From Pirellulaceae bacterium (GTDB lineage: Bacteria > Planctomycetota > Planctomycetia > Pirellulales > Pirellulaceae): DNA of 20,912 nucleotides. The DNA is taken from the NCBI GenBank assembly GCA_013002105.1, contig JABDKS010001008.1:1-20912 (forward strand), in the 5' to 3' direction. Below, one piece after another: positions 1 through 8,461 of the stretch; the stretch's first letter is position 1, and every line of letters begins with the position of its first letter. A program made the translations under genes and the position numbers. Under the pieces are notes generated by a model. That model saw only the letters and a program-made list of their open reading frames with translations. It did not search any database and was not told where the DNA came from.

Positions 1-69
1 AACAAGACGCGTTCGTATCGAAATGAACCTAAATAGGCTGCGTTGACTGCATTGTATCCTACCGAACGA

Positions 70-1851
70 TCAAGTCGCCCATGCGGTCAATGCGGTCCAT
101 GCTACCATTGCCAATCCACCTGCGATCGTCGCGGGAACCAATTGTGTTCTCACGTGTTCCATCAAATCACAGCCCGAAACGAGCGAACTAAGAATGGTCG
201 TATCCGAGATCGGTGAACATTGATCTCCGAAAACGCTGCCGTTAAGGACTGCCGCAAAACAGATCATCACAAACCATTGTCCCGATTCCGGTGGCATGTC
301 GGCGGCCATGAAGATGGACAACGGCATCGTCAGCGGAAATGCGATCGCGTAGGTGCCAAAGCTGGTCCCCGTGGCAAACGCAATCGAGCCGGTTAAGACA
401 AACAAGACTGCCGGCAACAACAAATGCGGTATGTTCTCGCCCAGTGCAGCGGATACATACAAACCGCCGCCAAGTTCCTTGGTCAACCCTCCCAGCACCA
501 CAGCCAACAGCAAGATCACCGACGCGACCGTCACGCTCTTGAGACCTTCGCCCACCCCGTCAACCAGAGCAGGCAGGCTCAGCCCGCGACACAACGCAAT
601 GCCAGCGGCGAGCACAAATGCCGCGGCAAACGCCCACCTGACTTGGGGCCCGAGCGCCGTGAATCCGGTTCCAACCGCAATCGCGATCAACGCAACCAAT
701 GGGATCACAAACTCCAGGGGATTGGCCGAATAATCGACCGCAATTTGATCCGATGCATCTCCTTGATATCCGGTTGGCTCCACCGTATCCCCTCGAACCT
801 TTTCGATCGCCGGCAATGCCGACTCATCCTGCCGCCCGCTGCGTGAACGTTTAATCGCTGCGCGAAAACGACGCCCCAAAAACGGAGCTTTGTCAATCGC
901 GATCAGGAACGTGCCCAACACGGCAAAAATGCTGTAGAAACTGAGCGGTGCACATTTAAAGAAAAACGCGATCCGGTCTTCCTTGGTGGCCAAATACGCG
1001 ATTCCGGGAACAAAGATCAACGACTGAACATAGGCGGGCCACGCGTTAAACGCGATCAAAGAAGCGATAGGTGACGCAGTCGAGTCAACGACATAACTCA
1101 ATTCTTCGGGGCTGATTTTGTTGCGTTCGGTCACCGGCCGCACGGTCGTGCCTACCAAAACCGTACTGATCGTTCCTCCTTGAAAGAACAAAACGCCCAA
1201 TCCCCAAGCCACCAATTTGGCGGACCGCGGACCGCGAACGAATGTCCGGCAGGTCCAATCCGCAAATGCCAGCGCAGCCCCGGTTTTGGACCACACGCCA
1301 AGCAATCCTCCCAGTAACCACAAATACAACAACATGATGCCCGCGGCCGACGTCGACGCCAATCCTGGCAGTAGTACATCATCGGTCACGTCGTAGCGGC
1401 ACAGTAGCAGCGCGGCGGACAAAATCCCCAGCAACAACGCGGGCAGCGGTTCGCGAAACACCAAACAAAATGCCAGCGTCACCAACGCGGGCAGCACCGA
1501 CCAAGCGCCAAAGTGATGTCCGACGGTCACGCGAACACTATTGTCATCGACACCCTCAGATTCGGGCGGCACCACGCTACTGAGCGACGAAACCTGTTCG
1601 TCCAGAATGCGGGTCTTCAGCGCGTCAGCGGCCTGTTCCAGCTCCGCGGTCTCAGCAACCTGGGCCCCGCCGATTGACAGGTACTTGACGATCCAATGCT
1701 CGGTGGCAACTTGACCTCCCAACAATGCCAACAGCATCGCCGCCGCAATCGCGGCAGGCGCGAAATAGCGGTGCTGGGAAATCGACGCCGGCGTCAAGTC
1801 GTTACTCAAAACAGAATCCTTTTCGCTCAGTTTCGATGGTGGCCCATCCAT
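70..1851 (-). CDS. NhaC-family Na+/H+ antiporter-like membrane protein
   Basis: A 593-residue polytopic inner-membrane protein of the NhaC antiporter family (Pfam Na_H_antiporter), whose members exchange Na+ or H+ and in some cases carry organic anions. Family signatures are clear: FQGGTISTVLVGTTVRPVTE at about 223-242, FATGTSFGTYAIAFPL at 492-507, and GDQCSPISDTTILSS at 542-556. Hydrophobic segments are spread over residues 30-590. A hydrophilic Lys/Arg-rich loop lies at about 321-375. Between the first hydrophobic segment (about 30-48) and the next (about 115) is an unusual 60-residue hydrophilic, helix-prone stretch. The ATG start lies inside the 3' end of the dipeptide-epimerase-like gene (25-nt overlap), and no good Shine-Dalgarno site is visible, so translational coupling is likely. 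The next Met (residue 39) would remove most of the first membrane segment. The family is certain; the substrate is not. The context suggests a role linked to D-glutamate or muropeptide use. Confidence 0.9.
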   Translation of the reverse strand: MDGPPSKLSEKDSVLSNDLTPASISQHRYFAPAAIAAAMLLALLGGQVATEHWIVKYLSIGGAQVAETAELEQAADALKTRILDEQVSSLSSVVPPESEGVDDNSVRVTVGHHFGAWSVLPALVTLAFCLVFREPLPALLLGILSAALLLCRYDVTDDVLLPGLASTSAAGIMLLYLWLLGGLLGVWSKTGAALAFADWTCRTFVRGPRSAKLVAWGLGVLFFQGGTISTVLVGTTVRPVTERNKISPEELSYVVDSTASPIASLIAFNAWPAYVQSLIFVPGIAYLATKEDRIAFFFKCAPLSFYSIFAVLGTFLIAIDKAPFLGRRFRAAIKRSRSGRQDESALPAIEKVRGDTVEPTGYQGDASDQIAVDYSANPLEFVIPLVALIAIAVGTGFTALGPQVRWAFAAAFVLAAGIALCRGLSLPALVDGVGEGLKSVTVASVILLLAVVLGGLTKELGGGLYVSAALGENIPHLLLPAVLFVLTGSIAFATGTSFGTYAIAFPLTMPLSIFMAADMPPESGQWFVMICFAAVLNGSVFGDQCSPISDTTILSSLVSGCDLMEHVRTQLVPATIAGGLAMVAWTALTAWAT

Positions 1852-2858
1852 TGGGCGCCGGTACCGGTACGATCCGGCAACGACACCTTACCGCGACATA
1901 CCTGTACACCGATCGCGGGGTCCTCCCGAAGCAAAACGGCCCCGTCCAGATCCGCGTAGTCCAACAATGGTAACAACTGAGCCGCCGCGCTGATCCCGAT
2001 CGAACTTTCGATCATGCAGCCTACCATCGTTTTCATGCAAAACTCCCTTGCTTGCCGCAACATTCGTAGCGCGGGCGTCAGTCCACCACACTTACACAAT
2101 TTGACATTGATCCCGTGAAATAACCCCCGGCACGCCGAAACATCCGACTCTCGCAAACAACTTTCGTCCGCAACAATGGGTAGCGCCGACTGCTCAAACA
2201 CGGCTCGTTTGTCCGCCTCGCTCGCGTCGGCGGGCAATGGTTGTTCGATGAATTCGACATTCAACTGGGCCAAGGCGGCCGCATTCTCGATCGTTTCATC
2301 CACCGTCCAACCACAGTTTGCGTCCACTCGGAAAACAGCATCGCTGTGTTGGCGCAAACTCTGAACGATCTCTTGATCGTTTTTCGTCCCCAATTTGATC
2401 TTGTAGATGCTCCAGTCGGGCTGCTCGGCCAGTTTTTCAATCATCTTTTCGATCGTGTCGATTCCGATCGTGTAACTCGAATCCGGCACGCTGTCCCAGG
2501 TCAATCCCCAGTCTTGATACAGCGGCACGTCGTTGCGACGCGCGTGCAGATCGTGTGCAGCGATGTCCAAAGCCGACAATGCAAACAGGTTTCCGTCCAT
2601 CGCCTCCAAGGACCGCTGCCAAAGTTCGTCCGGAGACTCTTGCCCATACGCTGGCAACAGCTCCGTCACCCGACCAAGACTTTGTGCAATCGATTCGACT
2701 GTGTGTCCGTAATACGTATTCTCCGTGACTTCACCCCAGCCGACCGAGTCGTCGTGTTCCAATTGAACCACCAGACTTTGCTGCGAACGTATCGACCCAC
2801 GAGCGATCGTGAATGGATGCGCCAGCGGTAGCTCGATCCGATGCAACGTCATTTTCAT
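1827..2858 (-). CDS. dgcA: Enolase-superfamily epimerase, probable N-acetyl-D-glutamate racemase DgcA (or L-Ala-D/L-Glu epimerase)
   Basis: A 343-residue cytoplasmic enzyme of the enolase superfamily, muconate-cycloisomerase/dipeptide-epimerase branch. The catalytic set is intact: KIK at 153-155 (acid/base Lys on the second barrel strand), metal ligands D179 (RVDAN), E205 (FIEQP) and D231 (ADES), and the opposing Lys K253 in NVKLCKCGG. A DLD pair at 303-305 matches the DxD motif that binds the amino group in L-Ala-D/L-Glu epimerases. The start ATG overlaps the upstream stop as TGATG; a second ATG lies two codons on. It sits directly downstream of a DgcN-like gene. In the D-glutamate pathway described in marine proteobacteria, the homologous partner DgcA racemises N-acetyl-D-glutamate, so that role is favoured. 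The sequence alone does not exclude dipeptide epimerisation in murein recycling. Confidence 0.88.
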   Translation of the reverse strand: MKMTLHRIELPLAHPFTIARGSIRSQQSLVVQLEHDDSVGWGEVTENTYYGHTVESIAQSLGRVTELLPAYGQESPDELWQRSLEAMDGNLFALSALDIAAHDLHARRNDVPLYQDWGLTWDSVPDSSYTIGIDTIEKMIEKLAEQPDWSIYKIKLGTKNDQEIVQSLRQHSDAVFRVDANCGWTVDETIENAAALAQLNVEFIEQPLPADASEADKRAVFEQSALPIVADESCLRESDVSACRGLFHGINVKLCKCGGLTPALRMLRQAREFCMKTMVGCMIESSIGISAAAQLLPLLDYADLDGAVLLREDPAIGVQVCRGKVSLPDRTGTGAQWMGHHRN

Positions 2859-4006
2859 CAGCGCGATTCTCTGCGTGATGATTGAATATTCGCAGCGACC
2901 TTTTTAATCGACGCTTCGCCAGTCGCTAATTCGTCTGGTCGGTCGACTCTCTTCGGCACCACCTCGTTTCGCAGCGCGATCACTGATTCGACCAGACGGT
3001 CACAACCAAAACGATAAACGTCGCAAACCGGCACGCCAAACTCTGATTCCACGCGCCGCATGTCGGCTTGCGCATCCTTTTCGCTCAGCGTCCTTGTGTT
3101 CGCTGCAAAACCGACGATTCGGCACGGATGCCGTAAATTGGCCATCGTCTCGGTCGCGTCCACCACACGACGCATCTCTGGGATCCGCACGTGATCAAAT
3201 CCTTTGACATTCACGCGGCCCGATTCGTAACAAAAGATCAGTCCATCGGGAGCCGAACCGTGCAGCAACCCTAATGTGACGGCCGAATAAGCCGGGTGCG
3301 ACAGACTTCCCTGACCTTCGATCAACAAATAATCGTGTTGCTGATGATCGATGACCAAACGTTCGGCCGCGCCATTGACGAAATCGGCAACGACACAATC
3401 AATCGGTACACCACGCCCCGAAACCATGATCCCTGTCTGGCCCGTGGCGGCAAATCCCGCGTCCAGGCTGCGATCCATCAAACCACGTTGGATCTCCAAC
3501 ATCGCCGACATCTTTCCCAAACTGCAATCATTTCCCACCGCGTGAATACGCAGGCACTCAGGACGAAAATCGATGCAATCGGCGGTTTGCGATTCGTCGT
3601 TGCGGCGAACGTCGATCAATCGACAGTCGTGCGTTTGGGCGGTTGCAACGAATTCATCATCTCGGATCAAAAAATCGTGCAACCCCGACACAACATCGAT
3701 CCCTTGTCGTAATGCTTCCAGGATGGTGGGACGCCATTCTTGCGGCAACTCGCCACCCGGCGGCGCGATACCAATGAACAATGCATCCGCGTCGCAGTGG
3801 GACAATGCCGCCACCACGGGCGTTGTATCCCCGACCGAGAACAATTCGTTGGCGGTTGACCCTGCAGCCGATCGATCGATCACCGCCGCGATGTCCGCTT
3901 GGCGGTAACGTAACAGGCTGATCGCGGTCTTAGCCAAGAACGGCGTCGAATAACCGTCGGTCAACAAGGCGATCCGTCGGTATTTCCTTAGGTCGTAAGT
4001 ACTCAA
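2858..4006 (-). CDS. dgcN: DUF1611 protein, probable D-glutamate N-acetyltransferase DgcN
   Basis: A 382-residue cytoplasmic protein of the DUF1611/COG3367 family. An N-terminal Rossmann-like region (about 10-110, with GYSTPFLAKTA at 18-28) is followed by the P-loop-like C-terminal domain: VGNDCSLGKMS at 157-167, TGQTGIMVSGRG at 188-199, DFVNGAAERLV at 208-218, and EGQGSLSHPAYSAVTLGLL at 230-248. These are the strongest family signatures. Characterised members (DgcN) acetylate D-glutamate, the first step of a catabolic route completed by the racemase DgcA. Here the dgcA-like gene follows immediately with a 1-nt stop/start overlap. The start is a TTG (rc of 4004-4006); no in-frame ATG precedes the conserved N-terminal strand, and the Shine-Dalgarno signal is weak. 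The family call is firm; the activity is inferred from family and neighbour. Confidence 0.88.
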   Translation of the reverse strand: MSTYDLRKYRRIALLTDGYSTPFLAKTAISLLRYRQADIAAVIDRSAAGSTANELFSVGDTTPVVAALSHCDADALFIGIAPPGGELPQEWRPTILEALRQGIDVVSGLHDFLIRDDEFVATAQTHDCRLIDVRRNDESQTADCIDFRPECLRIHAVGNDCSLGKMSAMLEIQRGLMDRSLDAGFAATGQTGIMVSGRGVPIDCVVADFVNGAAERLVIDHQQHDYLLIEGQGSLSHPAYSAVTLGLLHGSAPDGLIFCYESGRVNVKGFDHVRIPEMRRVVDATETMANLRHPCRIVGFAANTRTLSEKDAQADMRRVESEFGVPVCDVYRFGCDRLVESVIALRNEVVPKRVDRPDELATGEASIKKVAANIQSSRRESR

Positions 4007-4071
4007 AAGTGCTTTTCGCTGGTGTCAGTTATTGTCCTCGGAGTCCATTAAGAAACCGAATCAGATTGTCC

Positions 4072-4108
4072 AAAGAAAAAACGTCGACGGAGTATCGATC
4101 CGCCGACG
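4072..4108 (-). terminator. Rho-independent terminator after the TlpA-like gene
   Basis: Read on the minus strand, arms at 4108-4099 and 4091-4082 (CGTCGGCGGA / TCCGTCGACG) pair over 10 positions with one mismatch around a 7-nt loop, followed at 4081-4072 by TTTTTTCTTT. It lies about 40 nt past the stop of the thioredoxin-like gene and upstream of dgcN. It therefore separates the two transcription units and implies that dgcN has its own promoter within about 4007-4071. Confidence 0.75.
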
Positions 4109-4149
4109 CATTCATCGCAAATGGAATGTGGAAACACAAGCACCACTAA

Positions 4150-5703
4150 CTAGGACCCAACCAATTCTTTCAACTTGGCGTGAATCGCCGCGGCGGTCGA
4201 TTCGCCAGCACCGACTTTCACGAACTGTACGATGCCTTCTCGATCGACCAATACGACATGCGGGATTCCGGTGACGCCGTACTCTTTTTGCATGTCGCTG
4301 CCCTGCGGCGTGATAATCGTCGGATGCCTTAACTCGTGGTGCTGCATGAACTTCGCGATCGTCTCCTGCTCGGTTTCCGGATCCACTTCGTCCTTGGATC
4401 GCGTCGCCCTTTCGGTTTCGTCATCCCAGGTGTAGTTGTAATATCGCGTAACACCAACGATCTCGAATCCTTGATCACCGAACTCTTCGCGCCACTGACG
4501 CAAGTGGGGAAACGTCATGATGCAAGGACCACACCAAACCGACCAAAAATCAATAAGCAGGACTTTGCCATCAAGCGACTCTCGAGTGATGTCGCCTTGG
4601 TTGACCCAAGCCTCGATATCCATCGCCGGCGCGGGCTTGCCAATCATCGCTTTCAATTTCAACGCCGACTCAATCCTTGACTCGAACGATTTCAGTTGGC
4701 GTAAAAATGACTTGATGATCACATCGTTTGATTTGTCCGCCTTGGATGTCACCAAAGCGCCCACTTTTTCGATGCGTTGCTGAGCATTCTCGGGTTCATC
4801 TCGGTAAGTGCGACTGATCAACATCAATTGCCCCTGAGTATAAGCCGACAACACTTCATTCGAATCAGCATGCTGCTCAATCGATTGCGACAAAAATTCG
4901 TCCAATCGACCACGCTGTTCACTCTCAGCTCCGGGCAAAATCGCAGCGGAAGTCAACAACCGTAGCTTGCCGACCGCTTTGACCGCTTCGTTCTCGCCCG
5001 ACAATTCTGCTGCGTCAATCCGATCAACGTATTGATCGATCAACTGATGCGCCTCGTCAGACTTCCCGGCGCTGGCCAGATACGAAGCTCGCGTGGTTAC
5101 CATTTGCGGCATCCGTCTGACGAACTCCAGCGGTTTGTCTGCGGTAGCTTGTTCGAGCGCATCGAACGCTTGATCGATCAGCTTTTCGGCTGTTTCTTTT
5201 TTGTCTGTTCGCGTCGCGAACAATCGCATCATCGAAAGAGACGATACGATGCCGGCACGATTTGCCGCGTCATCCAGATGATCGATTTGATATTCAACCA
5301 GTTTCTCGGATTGCTCAAACGCCTTGTCGTATTGACGCGTCCGCAAATATCCACTGGCAATGCTGCCGCGCAGTTTGATCAGTTTTGCATCACCAGGATT
5401 CTTGGCGAGCGCTTCGTCGAGCACCTTTGCAGCTTGATCGACTTTGCGTTTGCTCAGTAAGTCGCGAACTTCCTCCAGCGGCGACAGTTTCTTCTCCACC
5501 TTTTTCTCTGGTTCCTCATCATCCGCCTGCTTGGTCAACTGGTCCTTGTCGGTCTTCGGAACCGATTTGCTTGCTGTCGCAGCGATGTTTGGAGCTGTGG
5601 TGACCGGAACCTTTTTATCAGCCGCCTCCTGTGCAGAGGACTCAGTGACCAGCAGGGTCAAGAAACAGCACGAAACGATCGCGCACAGAACGAAGGATTT
5701 CAT
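4150..5703 (-). CDS. Secreted TPR-thioredoxin (TlpA/ResA-like) protein
   Basis: A 517-residue exported protein. A signal peptide spans residues 1-24 (hydrophobic core, likely cleavage after SSA, before QEA). Next is a charged, low-complexity linker (about 25-75) and an alpha-helical TPR-like region (about 75-350). The C-terminal thioredoxin fold (about 355-515) has LLIDFWSVWCGPC, active-site C391/C394, and the cis-proline segment GIPHVV (P481). Such domains act as periplasmic thiol-disulfide reductases or maturation factors. The insert of about 35 residues after GVTRYYNY (about 424-455) is typical of larger TlpA-like variants. The ATG at 5703 was chosen over a TTG one codon upstream because the signal peptide begins there. 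It is apparently a single-gene unit, closed by the terminator at 4072-4108. Its substrate is unknown. Confidence 0.85.
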   Translation of the reverse strand: MKSFVLCAIVSCCFLTLLVTESSAQEAADKKVPVTTAPNIAATASKSVPKTDKDQLTKQADDEEPEKKVEKKLSPLEEVRDLLSKRKVDQAAKVLDEALAKNPGDAKLIKLRGSIASGYLRTRQYDKAFEQSEKLVEYQIDHLDDAANRAGIVSSLSMMRLFATRTDKKETAEKLIDQAFDALEQATADKPLEFVRRMPQMVTTRASYLASAGKSDEAHQLIDQYVDRIDAAELSGENEAVKAVGKLRLLTSAAILPGAESEQRGRLDEFLSQSIEQHADSNEVLSAYTQGQLMLISRTYRDEPENAQQRIEKVGALVTSKADKSNDVIIKSFLRQLKSFESRIESALKLKAMIGKPAPAMDIEAWVNQGDITRESLDGKVLLIDFWSVWCGPCIMTFPHLRQWREEFGDQGFEIVGVTRYYNYTWDDETERATRSKDEVDPETEQETIAKFMQHHELRHPTIITPQGSDMQKEYGVTGIPHVVLVDREGIVQFVKVGAGESTAAAIHAKLKELVGS

Positions 5704-6152
5704 CAAACGTACCCAGAAAAAGGGAGATAGAGATCAAAGTCTCGTAGGAAGGCGTTTTCGCCACGACGACATTGTATCCGTGCACCAACGGAAATGGGGC
5801 GATCAGTCGCTGGTTTGGCACGCTTGGCGAAATAACGTCAGCCCATTCGGGTAGCTCTACAGGTGGTGTGTACAGATGGTAACCATGCTATTTTGCGTCC
5901 AACAAGATTGACCGATTCGGCCGCTCGCCACGACAAGAACAGACGTACTTGGTCACGCTGCCAAAATGCTGAAAACGACCAAGAATGACGTCAACGGCGA
6001 TGCAATCGCGCGAGGCATGTTGACCCGACGCGACATAATAGTCTGCGATTGTTCGGCACACCTGTGGCGGACTGTCACCGCACGTCGCAGCCTGCGCCTC
6101 GATGATCGGCACCAAGTTCCACCCCCCAACGCTTCCCTATTTGAACATTGAC
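5704..6152 (-). other. Divergent intergenic region, no gene seen
   Basis: A 449-bp gap between the divergently transcribed thioredoxin-like and beta-propeller genes. It must hold both promoters, but no convincing -35/-10 pair was found on either strand. Open frames here are short, mutually overlapping and without recognisable protein features. Confidence 0.5.
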
Positions 6153-7394
6153 ATGACACCTCACTTTCGTCGCCTTCGTTTCTACGCGGGACGGATTGCC
6201 ATTTTGTTGGCGACAACGGTGCTCGCGACCGACACCCCGGCGGACGACTGGCCTCAATGGATGGGCCCGAACTTGGACGGCATTTCGACGCAATCGGATT
6301 GGTCGACGCAGTGGCCCGATGACCAGCTGCCTATCGCATGGAGCCAAGAGATTGGAATCGGTTTCAGCAGTGTTTCGATTGTCGACGACCGGTTGTACAC
6401 AATGGGGAATGTCGACACAGCAGAATCGGTCTACTGCTTCGATGCAACAACCGGCGAGCCCGTTTGGAAACATAGCTACGCTTGCGAACTGGTCGCCGTC
6501 CTTTACGAAGGCGGTCCTGGTTCGACCCCGACGGTCGATGGCGACAGCGTTTACGCTGTGGGAAAAGAAGGACAATTGATGTGCTTGGCGGCGGCGGACG
6601 GAAAGTTGCGATGGCAGAAAAATCTCCAAGACGATCTCGGCGTCCCGTTACATGAATGGGGATTCAACGCGTCGCCTTTAATCTTAGATGACCAAGTCAT
6701 CGTGGCTGTCGGTCGGCTTGTTTCGTACGACAAGGCCACTGGCGAAAAGCGCTGGCAATCCGAGCCCCACACGGCAGGCTACGGATGCGTACGCGCCTTC
6801 CCACACGACGGCCGCAGGTTATTGGCAACGCTGGATTCTGATGGTCTGCGAATCAGTGACGCGAGCGACGGAACCGAAGTCGCGTTTACCGATTGGAAAT
6901 CGCCGTTTCGCACCAATGCCACCACACCGATCATTCATGACGACACATTTTTCATTTCCACGGGATACCAAATCGGCTGTGGGCTTTTTCGCCTCGCCGA
7001 CGATGAGCTGCAAGAAATCTATGTCAATCGCGAAATGCGAAACCACTTCAACAACAGCATTTTGCACAAGGGCCTGCTGTACGGATTCGATGGCAATTCC
7101 AATCTGGGTCGAGTCGTCCATTTGAAATGCATGGACCACAAAACCGGCGAAGTGCTATGGAAACATCGTGGCCTGGGATGCGGATCACTGATGATCGCTG
7201 ACGACAAACTGATCGTATTAAGTGATGATGGGCGTTTGCTGGTCGCCCCCGCCTCCAGCGACGGATTCGAACCACTCGCCGAGGCACAGATTCTAGAAGG
7301 CCGTTGTTGGACGGTGCCCGTGCTACACAATCGCCGTGTCTACGCTCGCAATGCCGCCGGCAAACTGGTTTGCGTCCAATTGCCAAGTCGATAA
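6153..7394 (+). CDS. Secreted PQQ-binding-like beta-propeller repeat protein
   Basis: A 413-residue exported protein. An N-terminal Arg-rich segment followed by a hydrophobic core (about 10-25, IAILLATTVLA) looks like a Sec signal peptide, so the ATG at 6153 was preferred to one 17 codons upstream. The mature protein opens with DDWPQWMGPNLDGIS (31-45), a signature of the large planctomycete family of BamB-like/PQQ-like propellers. Blade motifs of the type 'x.D..TGe..W' recur: YCFDATTGEPVWKHS (about 94-108), CLAAADGKLRWQK (144-156), SYDKATGEKRWQS (191-203) and CMDHKTGEVLWKH (326-338). There is no sign of a methanol- or glucose-dehydrogenase active site, so a binding or scaffold role is more likely than PQQ-dependent catalysis. 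It ends 45 bp from the convergent hydrolase gene. Confidence 0.85.
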   Translation: MTPHFRRLRFYAGRIAILLATTVLATDTPADDWPQWMGPNLDGISTQSDWSTQWPDDQLPIAWSQEIGIGFSSVSIVDDRLYTMGNVDTAESVYCFDATTGEPVWKHSYACELVAVLYEGGPGSTPTVDGDSVYAVGKEGQLMCLAAADGKLRWQKNLQDDLGVPLHEWGFNASPLILDDQVIVAVGRLVSYDKATGEKRWQSEPHTAGYGCVRAFPHDGRRLLATLDSDGLRISDASDGTEVAFTDWKSPFRTNATTPIIHDDTFFISTGYQIGCGLFRLADDELQEIYVNREMRNHFNNSILHKGLLYGFDGNSNLGRVVHLKCMDHKTGEVLWKHRGLGCGSLMIADDKLIVLSDDGRLLVAPASSDGFEPLAEAQILEGRCWTVPVLHNRRVYARNAAGKLVCVQLPSR

Positions 7395-7439
7395 CGGCGA
7401 TCGCCATGCACCAAAGCTAGACTCCGATTTCGTCGTGCG

Positions 7440-8339
7440 TCACCGCTCTGGCGAATCCGGTTTCGAATGTTTGTTGATGAACCGAACAAGCAGTGGGAAT
7501 GCTGGGTCGGCCATTTGACCGTGGTTGTAACCATCCAATTCCATCAGATCGCATTGCTGGTGGCCGACCACTTTCATCATACGCCACATGTACGCGTTTT
7601 CCTCGTAGCGTCCCAGCATTTCCAATTCGCGATCGCCCGTGATGAACAAGATCGGCGGGCAGTCTTTGCGAACGTGGAACAGCGGCGCCATCTTGTCGAC
7701 GATCGGCTGCTTGCCGTCGATCCCACGTGCTTTCCGCTCGGTAAAGTGAGTGATCGTATGACCGCTCAGCGGAATCAAGCCGGCTAAGTCGTCCGCGTCG
7801 ACACCATATTTTTTCAGATAGCTCTTGTCCAACCCAAGCATGCTTGTCAAATAGCCACCGGCACTATGCCCACTGACAAAGACCTTTTGTTTCGAGCCAC
7901 CATATCGCTCGATGTTCTCCAGTGTCCATGCGACCGCGGCCGCCGCATCGTCAATGCAGGTGGCAACTGTCACCGCCGGCGACAACCGGTAACTGACAGC
8001 AACTACTGCGATCCCTTGATCCTGCAAACGTTCAGGGACGGAACGCTTCCCGCCGGTCAATCCACCGCCATGAAACCAGACCACGGTGGGAAAGCCAATT
8101 TGTGTTGACGGACAGTAAACATCCAGTCGACATTTTTCGGCAATCAACTCGTCCCGCTCACCAGGAGCCCGGTACGGAATATCTTCGTCGACAACATAAT
8201 CCCCGATAATATTCTCGCCGTCAGGTTTCGATTCCTGCGCCGTCGCATTGGTCGTTAGACATGACCCGACGACAAAAACAATAACCCCCACCCAAACCGT
8301 AGCAATGAACCGACCGGGCAGCAGGAATAAACAGGACAT
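7440..8339 (-). CDS. Secreted alpha/beta hydrolase (esterase-like)
   Basis: A 299-residue alpha/beta hydrolase of the BD-FAE/Aes-like group of esterases. An N-terminal hydrophobic segment (about 10-27) is followed by NATAQES, a plausible signal-peptidase I site after residue 34; VGSC at 24-27 is only a poor lipobox. The oxyanion-hole motif HGGG is at 90-93. The nucleophile elbow is GHSAG at 157-161 (S159), the likely acid is D236 (TGDRE), and the likely base is H273 (GYNHGQM), so the triad is complete. Substrates in this group are usually acyl or acetyl esters, often on carbohydrates or small molecules, and the exact one cannot be read from sequence. The start is an ATG with no obvious ribosome-binding site. 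It converges with the propeller gene; its upstream neighbour, the 198-residue protein, is on the same strand 122 bp away. Confidence 0.86.
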   Translation of the reverse strand: MSCLFLLPGRFIATVWVGVIVFVVGSCLTTNATAQESKPDGENIIGDYVVDEDIPYRAPGERDELIAEKCRLDVYCPSTQIGFPTVVWFHGGGLTGGKRSVPERLQDQGIAVVAVSYRLSPAVTVATCIDDAAAAVAWTLENIERYGGSKQKVFVSGHSAGGYLTSMLGLDKSYLKKYGVDADDLAGLIPLSGHTITHFTERKARGIDGKQPIVDKMAPLFHVRKDCPPILFITGDRELEMLGRYEENAYMWRMMKVVGHQQCDLMELDGYNHGQMADPAFPLLVRFINKHSKPDSPER

Positions 8340-8461
8340 CAGTTAGCCGAAGATCTTGGGAGACGAAAAGGGTGACCCACAGTCAATCACGACATCGCGT
8401 GAATAAACCCAGTGGCCCGTGGTGCCCAAAATTCTAACAAGATATCGGCAACAGCAACGCG

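Noticed and set aside
353..846. Plus-strand ORFs of 126-140 codons opposite the antiporter gene
   Set aside because: They lie fully antisense to a gene with clear family motifs and read as shadow frames (no domain, composition driven by the opposite codons).
2241..2831. 196-codon plus-strand ORF opposite the dgcA-like gene
   Set aside because: Antisense shadow of a confidently identified enzyme; no start context or motif.
6075..6629. 184-codon minus-strand ORF over the start of the beta-propeller gene
   Set aside because: Antisense to the signal peptide and first blades of a clear gene; rich in Arg/His/Cys and without protein-like pattern.
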